A stretch of 64,000 nt of DNA from Macrostomum hystrix. Taxonomy: Eukaryota > Platyhelminthes > Macrostomidae. The notes under the pieces were generated by a model that did not search any database, was not told the origin of the DNA, and saw nothing but the letters and a program-made list of their open reading frames with translations. Of the stretch, positions 1 through 10,350 are shown one piece after another (the first letter of the stretch is position 1; each line of letters opens with the position of its first letter). A program made the translations under genes and the position numbers. Location of the stretch: NCBI GenBank assembly GCA_950097015.1, contig CATNEN010000001.1, forward strand, positions 19,534,501-19,598,500, read 5' to 3'.

Positions 1-1616
1 GACATGGCACGCTGTAGCTCCGTGTCGCTAAGCTGCTTAAGAGCGATTCCAAAGCACTTCATAAATATAGCATCGATGGAGAACCACTTCGCGTCAGTAA
101 GCCCGAGAATGATTTGTTGATTCCCGAAGCTCCGGTAACTTCGTTGAGTTTCAACACGAGGTGATTTCAATGTTCCGTTAAACCCAAGATTCCAATCATA
201 AATATTATCCTTCATCGAAATCCTGACGTCACACCAGGACGTTAGACATGGCCTCCTTCCGCGGAAGACTTCACCATTGTGGTAAACAGTCATGTGGATT
301 CCATCCAGTGGCTCATACTGAACGATTTTAAATTCAGTATCCTGGTAAGAATACTGTAAACCAGCAAAGAGATTAGTATCTGAGTAATAGCTACCGCCTT
401 TCTCAGACACGTTTACGAAGCCCAATGAAGGGTAGTGGCCTGCAGTTGCACGCAGCTTAAAGTACATTGACCACTCGGACTCCGAAAGAATGGATTCGTT
501 ATAGGCAGTGGGGGCACCGACGTTATAGACAGCGTAACTTTCATTAAAAATGGCGCCCAAATCAGTCGACCTCTCAATTCCGAACTTGTCCTCAATCACA
601 TAGGTCCGCCGGTCCACAAGGTTGTCGAGGCTCCTCCTGAAGTCGAACGCTGCGACAAGACCATCCACTGGAGGAGGAGTCACACCTCCGTCCGTGTCGT
701 TGGACGCCACCGACTTGCACACGAACCTGTGCCTGTTGTAGCACCTGTCAGTGCGCAGTCGACCGGCAGACAGGGTGACGCAGTTCACAGTCCAGTCCGC
801 ATTGTTCGGATGTCCAGCCTGCCACTGCGGGATCGAGGCCAGCTTGCCAGAGAAGTCCGTCCACTGGTAGCACAGCTCGCGACCCGCACTGTCGGGGAAG
901 CAGGGGTTCAGCTTGATGAGGCCGAGCCACACCGAGTCGAGCGCTGGCGACTTCTCGCAACCGTCGATTCCGAATGTGAACTCGTTGATGAAGCTCAGCT
1001 CAGAGTGGGTCAGCACCGACACGAGTTGAGACGAGTTTCGCTGGCAGTAGAAATTCGCCTCGTTGAAGTTGGCCTCGAAGCGCGGCATCAAGTAGCAGTG
1101 GTCGTCTTTGAGCGACCAGCCGCTTGGACATCGGCGAGACGATTCATGGTGACTCGAGTTGGTGCTCGCTTTGCACACGAACGGGTGTCTCTCGTGATAG
1201 AGCGAGTTGAGCCACCACTCACCGTCACTCCGAATGAGAGGCTTGTGCACAGTGTCGAGCTGTGAGAAGTTGTGTCTCTCGAAGCTCAAAGCATCGCTTC
1301 CGTCCGTCCACTCGTAGGTTCTCGGGTCCGTGAGTCGGTTGAGGTCCGTGCCGAACTTTCCGATCCAGGCGTCTCTGCAGTGAGACAGTCTTCCGACCAG
1401 TCGGTTCTCCTGCTCAGATCCGACGGAGGCGAGGTGAGCTCCGTGAGACTGACACGTCTGCTCGGCCTCGAACCAGTACTGCGGGCGGCTGAACCACTTG
1501 TAGCACGACTGAGCTCGTTGAGTCCAGTTTTGTTGCGGACACTGAGCAGAGGCAGCGGAGAGCAGCAGAGCTGCAGTGACTGCCAAGAGGCAGGTGGATA
1601 GAAGATTGGACGGCAT
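1..1616 (-). CDS. Secreted protein with two C-type lectin domains and a LamG-like domain (3' end outside window)
   Basis: One uninterrupted frame runs on the minus strand from ATG at 1616 to the left edge, 538 codons with no stop and no intron. Residues 1-25 form a signal peptide (MPSNLLSTCLLAVTAALLL, then SAASAQ). CTLD1 (about 26-150) has the WIG motif (AWIGKFG), YEWTDGS and a closing FVCK. CTLD2 (about 160-305) begins CPSGW, has VWLGLIK, CYQWTDFSG, a GHPNNADW loop where the EPN/QPD calcium motif would sit, and RFVCK. After a short Pro/Gly linker, residues from about 320 (LVAAFDFRRSLDN) resemble a concanavalin-A/LamG-3 fold and end in a typical IDAIFM...LSDTEL segment. Sugar binding in the extracellular space or on secreted surfaces is the family role; CTLD1 lacks an EPN/QPD motif, so calcium-dependent binding there is doubtful. 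The C-terminus is unknown because the gene is cut. Confidence 0.87.
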   Translation of the reverse strand, partial: MPSNLLSTCLLAVTAALLLSAASAQCPQQNWTQRAQSCYKWFSRPQYWFEAEQTCQSHGAHLASVGSEQENRLVGRLSHCRDAWIGKFGTDLNRLTDPRTYEWTDGSDALSFERHNFSQLDTVHKPLIRSDGEWWLNSLYHERHPFVCKASTNSSHHESSRRCPSGWSLKDDHCYLMPRFEANFNEANFYCQRNSSQLVSVLTHSELSFINEFTFGIDGCEKSPALDSVWLGLIKLNPCFPDSAGRELCYQWTDFSGKLASIPQWQAGHPNNADWTVNCVTLSAGRLRTDRCYNRHRFVCKSVASNDTDGGVTPPPVDGLVAAFDFRRSLDNLVDRRTYVIEDKFGIERSTDLGAIFNESYAVYNVGAPTAYNESILSESEWSMYFKLRATAGHYPSLGFVNVSEKGGSYYSDTNLFAGLQYSYQDTEFKIVQYEPLDGIHMTVYHNGEVFRGRRPCLTSWCDVRISMKDNIYDWNLGFNGTLKSPRVETQRSYRSFGNQQIILGLTDAKWFSIDAIFMKCFGIALKQLSDTELQRAM

Positions 1617-1934
1617 TTGCAGCTGTTCTTGGCTTCTTTTCAAGGCCCTGAATATTTCGGACTGATATAGGGACTTCAGCGGCGCCCGTGGAGTTCCGAC
1701 AGGTTGAGACGTTGGCTTTAGCGCGTGACAATTGCAGAGGCGTTCGAGAGGATATTCTATAACTTATTATCAACAGGGCTACCGCGTGTAAGTGAGTCAG
1801 ATATGTCGATCCACTGCAGGCTTGCGACTACTGTAACGGTAGCCCTGTGCTTAGTTTTTTCTTCCCCAAAAAACTTTGTTTAAGCTCTTAGCTACTGGAA
1901 TTCGTGACTTTGAGAATTTTTGCTCCGTTTTTTG

Positions 1935-2110
1935 AGTTGTGGGGGGCGTCACTACCACACGGGAGCGCCACAGCCACATGGAGGCGCCACTACGAAAGGA
2001 CCCCACTACCAGGGTCGCCACTTCTAGTAATAGGCGCCACATAGTTTCGTCAGCAGATAAGAGGGGCCGCGGCCCTCTTGCCCCCCCACCCAGGCTACGC
2101 CCCGATACGT
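1935..2110 (-). mobile_element. Possible hAT-type MITE remnant
   Basis: On the minus strand one edge reads GGGGCGTAGCCTGGGTGGGG, similar to the common hAT terminal consensus CAGGGGCGTAGCCAGG. The inside contains several GGCGCCAC/GGCGAC units, as does the clear hAT MITE at 14008-14279. The other terminus (a GGGGGGCGTCACTACC region near 1939) is not a convincing inverted copy and no target duplication is visible, so this is only a decayed candidate. Confidence 0.25.
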
Positions 2111-2159
2111 ACAGGCTGAATATGGCATATTTTATTGTAATTTTTGGTGAGAGCGACAT

Positions 2160-2290
2160 GTCCACTCTGCCTTGAGCCAGTCCTGCGGCCGGCTGAGCAC
2201 GATTGAGCTCGGTGAGTCCAGTTTTGTTGCGGACACTGAGCAGAGGCAGCGGAGAGCATCAGAGCTACAGTGACTGCCAAGAGTTAGGCA
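2160..2290 (-). pseudogene. Truncated duplicate of the 5' end of the C-type lectin gene
   Basis: Minus-strand translation gives AVTVALMLSAASAQCPQQNW in one frame, nearly identical to the signal peptide and first CTLD residues of the gene at 1-1616. After a deletion of about 10 bp relative to that gene, the match continues in another frame as DWLKAEWTCRSH (intact copy: YWFEAEQTCQSH). The similarity then stops. The copy is frameshifted and has no downstream lectin sequence, so it is a dead 5' fragment left by local duplication. Confidence 0.75.
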
Positions 2291-3399
2291 GTGAGAGAAA
2301 TCAAGTGCATGTTCGGTTTTGTTATTTTTATGGAATCCCAACGTGTGTAGATTTGGTTTCTCGGACGTTCTCGGACGTTCTGACTCAGGGGCTAGCAGAT
2401 CTTAAAGGCATTCTGTTCTTCTGCATGGCGAGCTCGAAGACTTCAAAAAGTCTTGCGTATCTTTTCGCGGTTTAACCGACACTGCCTTGTGGTAGTTATA
2501 TATCGCAACTTCCTTTCCTTTATTTATTTTTGTTTTTGAACTTCGGGTGGCTCAGAAGGTGGCTCAAATGCAACAGACAATTTTCGTAGACCCACCAGCT
2601 CTGCATGCACGCTATGAGATTAGCAAACTCGGTTAAATTTAGAGTATTAAATTGTGATGCAACTGTTTCTAATAGTCTAAATATAGAATTCGATACTTGG
2701 TTTTGAGCACAGATTCTATATTACCTGAGCACATTATCTGAGCACAGATAATATAGAATCTGTGGTTTTGAGTGCTTAAATGTCTTGGCACGAGTGCGCG
2801 AAGTTTCATAAACATTTTCAATTTTCAATTCCTGAGTCTCGACCATAGATTATGCATTAAAAGCGTGCATTTAATCCCCAGCTTGGCCCGGCCTATTGGC
2901 TATTAAGTATATGATAGTGGCTGCTTAATTGGCATTCTGTGGTTAGAAAGTCTGAGGCTGCGTTTAATGGTCCGAGGCGAGCGAAGCGAGTCGAGGACTA
3001 TTGAGCGTGGCCGAGGACTTTTTAACCATAGACTGCAATTTGAGCAGCCACTATTTTATATGAAATTCGATTTGGTTTGGCGCCCATTATATGGTTTAAT
3101 GGGCCCCGTTTTCGGGACCAATATATGGCATACTGGTTTAATGACTTCGCATTTCCAACCATAGACGATAGATTCGTGGCTCAGAATGCGCCCATTAAAC
3201 GTCCATTAACGACGAAATCGGATTTTATTTCTATGTATTTATTATTTAAGTGGCAGTCATTTAACGGCCTAGGTCGATAAAACATGTAGTCTATGGTCAC
3301 AGTTGCTGCAAAAAGTTTTAGTAGTGCGATCTCGTGAGCGGGGCCAAGCTTTACAATTAAATACTATAATACGCCTGAAATCGTTGTCTATGGCCTAGT
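2291..3399. other. Non-coding stretch with a short hairpin
   Basis: No convincing gene. A perfect 15-bp inverted repeat (CACAGATTCTATATT at 2708-2722 and its complement at 2750-2764) flanks a 27-bp loop. The sequence TGGTTTTGAG is repeated directly on both sides. From 2950 to 3300 there are GTTTAATGG/CCATTAA-type inverted fragments and a CGAGCGAAGCGAG run that could belong to an eroded inverted-repeat element, but no clean termini were found. Confidence 0.4.
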
Positions 3400-4218
3400 G
3401 ACGTCTTCAGCCGTCGCTGCATTCACTGTAGCTGACACAGTGTGGAGCTTGAGCACCTCAAGCCCGATGGAGCACCTGGGCTGGAAAATATTCCCAATCG
3501 AGTGCTCAAACTCGGCCTTGAAGGTGTGGCGATCACTAGGATCACCAGACTCTTTAACGCCTGCTTCAGTCAAGGGATCTTCCCCAGCGCTTGGAAGAAA
3601 GCTGTGGTGACAATCATCCCGAAGCCTGAAAAACCGCCAGACAATCTAAACTCGTGCAGGCCAATCAGCCTGACCTCTTGCTTAGGCAAGGTGTTTGAGA
3701 AGCTGATTGCCAAGAGACTCTCCAAATTCCTTGAGGACAAGAACATTCTTGTCGATGACTTGTCGATGTCGCTTATCGCAAAGTCCACTCCACTTAGGAC
3801 AACCTGTGCCGACTGGTGCAGGACGTGATGGTCGCAAAGTGCAAGGCAAAGAGGGCCGACGAAGTCTTCCTTGACGTAGAGGCGGCCTTTGACTCTGCCT
3901 GGCACGACATACTAGCTTAGGAGCCGCATGCTCAACGCTGGCTTGCCTTGAATGCTGCAGGGCATCCTGTCCGACTACCTCAGGAACAGGTATCTCCAGG
4001 TGCGAGTCAACAACTCGCTCATTTATCAGAATCCTAGCTGGCGTACCTCAGGGAGGCATCTTGAGTCCTCTCCTGTACCTGCTGTACGTCAGCACAATGT
4101 CGATTCCTGAAAATCCAAACGTGAAACGCAGTCAGTTTGCTGACGACATGGCCATCTGGGCCTCCGCAGACACCTTTGCTGGTCTGCGGACATGCCTTCA
4201 GAGCTACTTAAAAAATTA
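3400..4218 (+). pseudogene. Non-LTR retrotransposon reverse transcriptase remnant (Jockey/CR1-like)
   Basis: Broken reading frames give successive parts of a LINE reverse transcriptase: DGAPGLENIPNRVLK and WKKAVVTIIPKPEK followed by CRPISLTSCLGKVFEKLIA near 3460-3720; then DVEAAFDSAWHD near 3870; GVPQGGILSPLLYLLYVS near 4045-4095; and the catalytic-type box QFADDMAIW near 4135-4160. Several frameshifts and an in-frame stop after DILA at about 3916 separate these blocks. No endonuclease domain precedes them and the thumb and tail after about 4220 are missing, so this is a 5'- and 3'-truncated dead copy. The clade assignment (Jockey superfamily) is by motif flavour only. Confidence 0.85.
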
Positions 4219-4371
4219 ATTTTTTTTAATTTAAATGTGCTGCAATGCCTAGAAATGTTTTTAAATTCGCATTTAATGTTTCAATTTACTTTTTTTCTAT
4301 ATTTCTTTTACAAATATTCTAATCGCTTTTAATTGCGCTCAGAGTTCTTCGGAACTTTGGGAATTCGTTTT

Positions 4372-4720
4372 GAACAACAACTCGGGCAATGGCACATCAT
4401 TAAGTGACACTAGACCCGCAGCCAGCGAGGTGGCAATTCTGCCCAGTTCGCTGACTCCTGAGCACACACGCACACAGATACTGTACGCAGGCATACGCTC
4501 ACACAGGTGTGTACATCTGCCATGACTTTCTCATCGTCAGGCAGTGTACACTCTCACTGTGCCTTGGAGGTTGGCCCTCAAGGGCGTAAATTGCACGACA
4601 AGCCACCAAGCCTTCTCTCCGAGGCTGCGCCCGAAATAATTGTGGCCTCGCCGTGGAATCGAACTTAGGGACCTTTGTGTGAGAGGCAAACGCGATAACC
4701 GCTCTGCCACCGGCCCCCCG
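4372..4720 (-). mobile_element. tRNA-derived SINE, near full length (copy 1)
   Basis: Read on the minus strand, the element starts with a tRNA-like head: A box GTGGCAGAGCGGTTA and B box AAGTTCGATTCC. A body of about 250 bp follows, with GGAGAGAAGGCTTGGTGGCT, GGGCCAACCTCCAAGG, CACTGCCTGACGATGAGAAA and GTGTGCTCAGGAGTCAGCG, then CTGCGGGTCTAGTGTCA near the 3' end. The same order recurs in the other copies in this window. No obvious target-site duplication is visible at this copy. Confidence 0.85.
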
Positions 4721-5519
4721 AGTCTTAGTGTTACCTGTCTTGGTCATTATACCAATTGTGTGTGCCACGCTACCACAGGTACAACACACACTTTTTTCGT
4801 TTAATGCACGCTTTTTGTGCAATGGTTTTACAATAGTTTTTGACTTGCTGTAAAACTTCAAGCTAAATGATGGAAGCTGTTTTGCATAGAACCATACTCT
4901 TGAAATAAAAGATTAGTTCAATATGAAATATTCAATCTCTGGAAATAGCGATCACAAAATACGCTCGTATCTGAGATAACTAGCACTTTTTGCTTACCAG
5001 CTCTCTCCAGAATTTTCCTGTAACAAACGAAGACCAACAATTGTTATCAGTCCTTCAGACTCAATATTTTTCCTTCAAATATTCAACCAACAAACACCAA
5101 AAAAATCTGCTTGGAAAGTGAAATTGAGGACAATAAAAAATAGCCATCAGCAGCCGTGAGATCAATTTACCTTCACCAGAATGATTTGGCTTCAGTGACT
5201 CGTTTCAATCTTGAATCGGTAAAAATTATTTTAAAAAAGAAATGAGACACGAAATTATCAAAACTTCCGACACCGTGGATAAAATTGATCAGTAAAATAC
5301 TTAACAAACACTATGCAAAAATAAAGATCATTAGCATGATAACATCATTTAACAAATCCTGCAGTCTGTATCCCTCATGTTACAAAAGATATCTCTCCTT
5401 ATTGAAACCGATGAGAATAATTGGAATGCAAAATAGAGACAGGTAAAACCGCACCTAACCCAGTCGAGTCAGATGTACAGCCCCAGCTACTGCGTGTCGT
5501 ATCTAAAGGCCGTGTACAG
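4721..5519. other. AT-rich intergenic stretch, nothing recognised
   Basis: No coding frame with credible composition, no tandem array and no clear transposon termini were found here. Confidence 0.5.
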
Positions 5520-5655
5520 TTGTACAGTCCGTGGACTGGGAAGCAATTGGCATCAATTTCAAATCTGGGACACCCTTGCTCAAGGATACAATATGCTGCG
5601 GTGTTACAAGTTGAAGGCGCTAACCACTGGCTACAATGCCTAGGCAACCAGCTTG
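5520..5655 (-). mobile_element. Degenerate tRNA-like SINE head of a different type
   Basis: On the minus strand the segment reads TTGTAGCCAGTGGTTAGCGC, a good pol III A box. It is followed by GTATCCTTGAGCAAGGGTGT, a sequence typical of some animal SINE bodies, and by CAGTCCACGGACTGTAC. The last motif recurs as ACAGTCCATGGACTG at about 62053. No B box of quality is seen, so the copy is old. It is distinct from the main SINE family of this window. Confidence 0.4.
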
Positions 5656-5750
5656 ACTAATTGCCATGGTAATGTGTCAGGTGATGCCAATCAATAAGAA
5701 AGTAGGAATGACTAGCGAGTCAACCACGCAGCTGCTGTGGTCGGATGGCA

Positions 5751-5767
5751 ATATTTATTTATTTATG
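5751..5767 (-). promoter_or_regulatory. Polyadenylation signal cluster of the SLC17-like gene
   Basis: Overlapping AATAAA hexamers on the minus strand (AATAAATAAATA) lie about 25-40 nt beyond the stop codon at 5791. They imply a very short 3' UTR. Confidence 0.55.
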
Positions 5768-5790
5768 TTCGCAACGATCTATACTCAGGC

Positions 5791-8700
5791 TCAGCCCTCG
5801 CTCTGGCAGGCGATTTCGCCAGCCGCTCCGCAGTCTGAGATGCTGCAATAGTTTATGGCCGAGACCGGCTTCCCCTGCCCCGAGCCAATGTCGTCCTCCA
5901 GCAGCCTGTTGAACTCGCCCGGCCTCGCTGATGAGCCGTCAGAGGCGGCCCAGGCTGGCAGCTCGGCAGAGCAGAGCAGAACGAAGGCGAGGGTCAGGAG
6001 TGCCTGTACGGCAGCAGCAGCTCCCAGCAGCACTCGCCAACTGTGCGGGTCGCCCCGGTCCTGAGTCACGTGATGTGCCACGCAGTGCGAGGCCACGCCT
6101 GGAAATGTTTTTACAAATGAATTAAAATAGGTCAAGTCATTTAGCATGTAGAGCGCTTTCCACGTACGACAGACGAACAAACGAGGGGTGTCAGAAACAG
6201 CTGAAATAAAGAAAGTGCCCGGAATTTTAGGACGCCACTCATTGATCAGAAATTTAGCAACTCTGGATTTTCCTTTCCTTTCCTAACATCTACTGGAAAT
6301 TTTGTACAGTATTATGTAATTATGAAATTATTTTTTTCACGGCAAAGCTAATTTTATTTGGGGCGCAGCCTCGGAGAGAAGGCTTGGTGGCTTGTCGTGC
6401 AATTTACGCCCTTGAGGGCCAACCTCCATGCGTATGCCTGCGTACAGTATCTGTGTGCGTGTGTGCTCAGGAGTCAGCGAACTGGGCAGAATTGCCACCT
6501 CGCTGGCTGCGGGTCTAGTGTCACCAAATGATGTGCCATTGCCTGCAGCCCTCCTGCAATTACAAGTATTATTACTACTACGATCGTACTATGGACTGAG
6601 GCGCCGAAATCACACTAGAAATCTCCGCCAATGCCTGTGAACTATAGCAATCTGATGAAATTGAATATTCGAAACTCAGACCTCTCTGTCAGATTTTCGA
6701 AGCGCTAAGCACTGAGCTTCAACCAGTCTTCAATAATAAACTATTTAATGCACAAATACTAAATTTAACTTCGATTGTCTAAAGCCACGTCAATGGGGTG
6801 GGATTAACTAGCTAAATCTGTGATTATTATAAAGCATTTCCTAAAAAACAAACACAGACTTGAGAGAAGGACCAAGGGGATTACAGAATTTTAATCCCAA
6901 GAACTCGTCTTCCTTAATTCTCAGATTTCACAGATACCATGGCAGAGTGAAGTTGTGAACTTATTTTCACTCCAGCTGTTACCAAAAATATTTTTTGAAG
7001 CAAATCTGCACACGATGCCGCCCCCTCAAATATCACGCACGCTCACTGCTGCCTGACACTAGAAAGTCAAAGGGTAGAGATGAGCACCCTTGTGTGAGTT
7101 CTTGTTGGCTAGAAGGATGTTGGTTGGTTGACTGTTACTAATAATAATGAAATTTGATATTTTTATGTAATAATTTTTTTATTTAATAATAATTTGGGCA
7201 ATGGTACATCATTTTGTTACGGTAGTTCAGCAGCCAGCGAGAAGGCACTTTTGGCTGACTCCTGAGCACACACGCACACGGGTGTGTACATCTGCCAATT
7301 TTTTTAATCCTCTGGCAGTGTACACTTTTCACAAATAGATTGACAAGCATCAAAGCCTTCTCTCCGCGGCTGCGCCCCAAATGAATGCGGCCTCACCGCA
7401 GAATCTAGCTAAAGGACCTTGGTGCGAGAGCCGAACGCGTTAACCGCTCTGCCACTCGCCCTGCTGTCAGGGTCACCTGCAGCTATCGCCATCATTATTG
7501 TCAGCCCGACAGCCCTCATAGAGACAGTCCAGTCTCACCGAGTCCGCTGCCCACGGCTGTGGACAACCCAGCCAGCAGTCCGGCCTCCAGGGGCGCCAGG
7601 TCCAGGTGGTTGACAGCCAGGCCAGAAGCTCCCAAGCCAGCTCCGGCCAGACCCAGCGTCATCAGCGCCGTGGCTGCGTCCACTCCGTGCCAGCCAGCGG
7701 CCCCGGCCAGCGTTGCTAGGCAACCAGTGAGGCAGCCGAAGCCCAGGCTGACAATGAGGCGCCGACTGGCCACAATGGACAGGCAGCGGGTGGAGCTGAT
7801 GCGATCGAGAAGCTGACCGCCTGGAAGACAGATAGGACTTCTCCTTCATCATAAGCATATCTTCGAAAATGTATTTGTTTAAATTACATTCTTTAAAGTC
7901 ACAATGACGCTGTTCTCACCAATCAGCGTCATTGCTGCCATGGCAACCAACGGAGCTGTCATTCGTGGCCAAATCTGAATCTGGCTCACCGCACCGAAGC
8001 TGTCCCTGTAGTAGGCGGCCGGCACAGTTCCGTAGGCGCACAGTCGAAGGGTCCATTGCAGACCGCCGCTAGCCAAACAGATACCAATCACTGGTCCGCT
8101 GGTCAGCATCGACTTCAGTGTTATCAACACTCGCAAACAGCAGCTGCCTGAGGAGGCCTTGTCACCTGGCTGCATCCCGTTCGGGTCGGCGCTGGCGCTG
8201 GGAGCTCGCAGCGAGCGATCGCACGCCTCGGAGGTCCAGCGTCGACTTAGCGACAGCCAGGCGCCGGACCAGAAGCATCCGGCCAGGCCGACCCCGCAGG
8301 CCAGCGCAGCCAGCCAGGCGACGGAATTTCGGTTCGCCTCCTGAGTGGCCAAACCTGTCAGGACGATACCAGCGACGGACCCGACGGCGGCACCGAACGT
8401 GGCGCTGGACATCAGGCGGCCGCGCATGCCTGGCGTGGCCCAGAGGCCCCACATCGCGAAGGCGGCGGGCCAGACGCAGCTCTCGAAGGCGGCCTGGGTG
8501 ATGCGAATTGCCGCCGTGGCGTAGCCAGCCACCATCGCCGAGGCCGCAATGGCCGTGGCTGGGAGGAGCAGGTTCAGCAGGCAGCTGGCCAGCACTGACG
8601 CGCCAAGTAGCTGATGCGGAGCCGTTGGCAACCACCATCGATGACTGCCGGTTGAGCGCAGCTGGCAGCCGAGCTGCACCAGAAGGCCGGCAGGCAGGCT

Positions 8701-9814
8701 GAACACTGCCAGGCTCGCGAGGAATGCAGTCTCCAATGGCGCAGTCGGAATGCTGTTCAAGGTGATCTGTTTGATTCACAAACGGTTAGTCAGGTCACAC
8801 GAGAACTTACCGTACAACAATCCGACGTCGGTTGACTTTACCGACGTCGACGTCAATGGCAAATTAAATGGAAACTTTTCGATTGCACGTTCAGTCGACG
8901 TTTCACGTTTAAGCTGTTTCTACTTCTTTTCCAAGGTTTTGTACGTTTTGCGCATTTTTTGTTCCGTAAGGTTTCGTCAGTGTAATGTAAAAGTTAATCC
9001 CATTTGCCATCAATGTCGTCCACCAGACGTCCGACGTCCTGCAATGTCGGTCGCAAATGGGAATTTTTCAATTGCACCAACATTCAGTCGACGTTTCGCG
9101 TTTTTTCGTTTTGTAGGATTTCGCCTGTGTAATGTAAAAATTCCCATTTGTCATCGACGTCGCTGGGCGTCGGTGACGTCGGAAAAGTCAACCGACTTTG
9201 GATTGTTGCACGTGAACTGTACGACTGCGCAATATAAGGAAATGTATCTAACCAATGAGCTTCACCTCCTGCCTAGACTCCTGCCGATAGACCGTGTCAT
9301 TGTTCATCTCCGGATCCGAGAAGTACATTACCGTGTCCGAGACCTTCGGGTTCGACGTCGCCAGCCGGATGTCCGGGCCGAAGCCCAACTCCCAGCGCAT
9401 CGCGAACACCAACGCCAGGCCGATGCCGCCGAGCCAAGCGGCTCGAAGTCGCAACCAGTTTGGAGCCGCACATGCGGACTCGTCCGCGTTGGACACTTTG
9501 CCATCATCGGACTGCGGCCGTCTTGGCGGCGAAGTCTTCTGCGTTGTAGCGTCCTTCATCAGCTTCTTGGCCGCTGTCGAGATCGGCTTCAGAGTGGTTC
9601 TTGGAGGCGAAGAGTCCACCGCATTGCTGCTGCCGTTAATTTGTGCCACCCCAGCTGACTGGTTGATGCCTTCGGCCGCAGAGGCCTCTTGCATCGCTGC
9701 CTGTTCTCCTAGAGGCATCTCTTTCTGGCTGCCCGAATGCAGAAAATTCAATAGATTCGGGGATTTTATATTTCTTGCCGTCAACCAACCGTGTAAGTTA
9801 CAGCTGGTGGCCAT
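5791..9814 (-). CDS. SLC17-family anion transporter (sialin/VGLUT-like), divergent, 4 exons
   Basis: Exons on the minus strand: 9266-9814, 7920-8766, 7539-7820 and 5791-6098. Every junction is GT-AG and in phase, giving 661 aa. The N-terminal tail of about 120 residues is Ser/Pro-rich; an internal Met (codon at 9718) is an alternative start. TM1 holds FAMRWELGFG, matching the conserved Arg of SLC17 TM1. TM4 has RITQAAFESCVWPA and then ATPGMRGRL, matching the family R...E...P and the loop after TM4. Exon 3 opens with GGQLLDRI and contains ASGLAVNHLDLAP, the counterpart of the family GFNVNHLDIAP motif. The last helix (VLLGAAAAVQALLTLAFVLL) precedes a short acidic tail. Family members are proton- or sodium-coupled organic anion or phosphate carriers of lysosomal, synaptic-vesicle or plasma membranes. 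The TM7 arginine that binds glutamate in VGLUTs (NFCRSW) is replaced by GGLQW, and TM2 is poorly conserved, so the substrate cannot be inferred. The gene looks intact. Confidence 0.82.
6338..6600 (+). mobile_element. SINE copy 2, 5'-truncated with internal deletion
   Basis: The match begins at the end of the tRNA head (CACGGCAAAGCTAATTTTAT). It jumps from the AACCTCCA block directly to GCGTATGCCTGCGTACAGTA, skipping about 70 bp present in full copies, and ends in CCTGCAATTACAAGTATTAT, the (ATT)-type 3' tail. It lies in intron 3 of the SLC17-like gene, in the antisense direction. Confidence 0.8.
7175..7462 (-). mobile_element. SINE copy 3
   Basis: The tRNA head (ACCGCTCTGCCACTCGCC on the plus strand), the GGAGAGAAGGC block, and the GTGTGTGCTCAGGAGTCAGC block are present, with an (ATT)n-like tail at 7175-7192. 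The part between CTGACTCC and the tail is eroded. It lies in intron 3 of the SLC17-like gene, in the same direction as the gene. The rest of that intron (6601-7174) shows nothing recognisable. Confidence 0.8.
8813..9214. mobile_element. MITE of about 400 bp with GACGTC-rich terminal inverted repeats
   Basis: The left end (ACAACAATCCGACGTCGGTT, then GACTTTACCGACGTC) and the complement of the right end (GCAACAATCCAAAGTCGGTT, then GACTTTTCCGACGTC) are clear inverted copies over about 35 bp. The inside is a tandem pair of about 200-bp units, each with TTCAGTCGACGTTTC and TGTAATGTAAAA. It fills most of intron 1 of the SLC17-like gene. No transposase is present, and the superfamily and target duplication are not resolved. 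Confidence 0.72.
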
Positions 9815-9984
9815 GCCGCCTACGTGGCAATCCTTTCTATAGTATTAAAATGTTTCCGTCAGAAGACAAAGCGTCGGTTGATTGATTGAATCTATGCTAC
9901 AAATACCAGGCATTATACTACAAGTAGCATTTGTAGTTCTCTGCTAACATGGCGAACATATCAAAAGCTTGCTTAACCACTCTA

Positions 9985-10190
9985 TTCAGCTGACTCCTGA
10001 GCACACGCTCACACAGGTGTGCACACCTGCCCTGACTTTCACATCGTCAGGCAGTTCTCTCACTGCGCCTTGGAGGTTGGCCCTCGAGGGCGAAAATTGC
10101 ACGACAAGCCCCCAAGCCTTCTCTCCGCGTCTGCGCCCGAAATGAATGTGGCCTCGCCGTGGAATCGAACTCAGGAACTTTGGTGCGAAA
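9985..10190 (-). mobile_element. SINE copy 4, both ends truncated
   Basis: On the minus strand it runs from a partial tRNA head (B box GAGTTCGATTCC) through the GGAGAGAAGGCTTGG, CTCGAGGGCCAACC and GTGTGCTCAGGAGTCAGC blocks. It lacks the A box and the 3' end. It lies between the SLC17-like gene start and the eIF3g gene. Confidence 0.8.
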
Positions 10191-10344
10191 GTAACTTAAT
10201 ATGACACTTCGAATACCATTGGAAAGATTTAGAACGAACGGAACGAGTGAGAAGTGACTTTAAGGGTAAAGTTTCAGTTTCCAGGAAATCCATACTCCAT
10301 CAACCGGCAACTAGTAAAGCACGCTTGCTTGAACTGTTCAACAT

Positions 10345-10350
10345 TTTATT
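10345..10350 (-). promoter_or_regulatory. Candidate polyadenylation signal of eIF3g
   Basis: AATAAA on the minus strand about 190 nt past the eIF3g stop codon. It is the best hexamer in the AT-rich region 10240-10500, which otherwise holds nothing recognisable. Confidence 0.4.

Noticed and set aside
8750-9658. 302-codon plus-strand frame
   Set aside because: It crosses the MITE and runs antisense to SLC17 exon 1, with no family resemblance.
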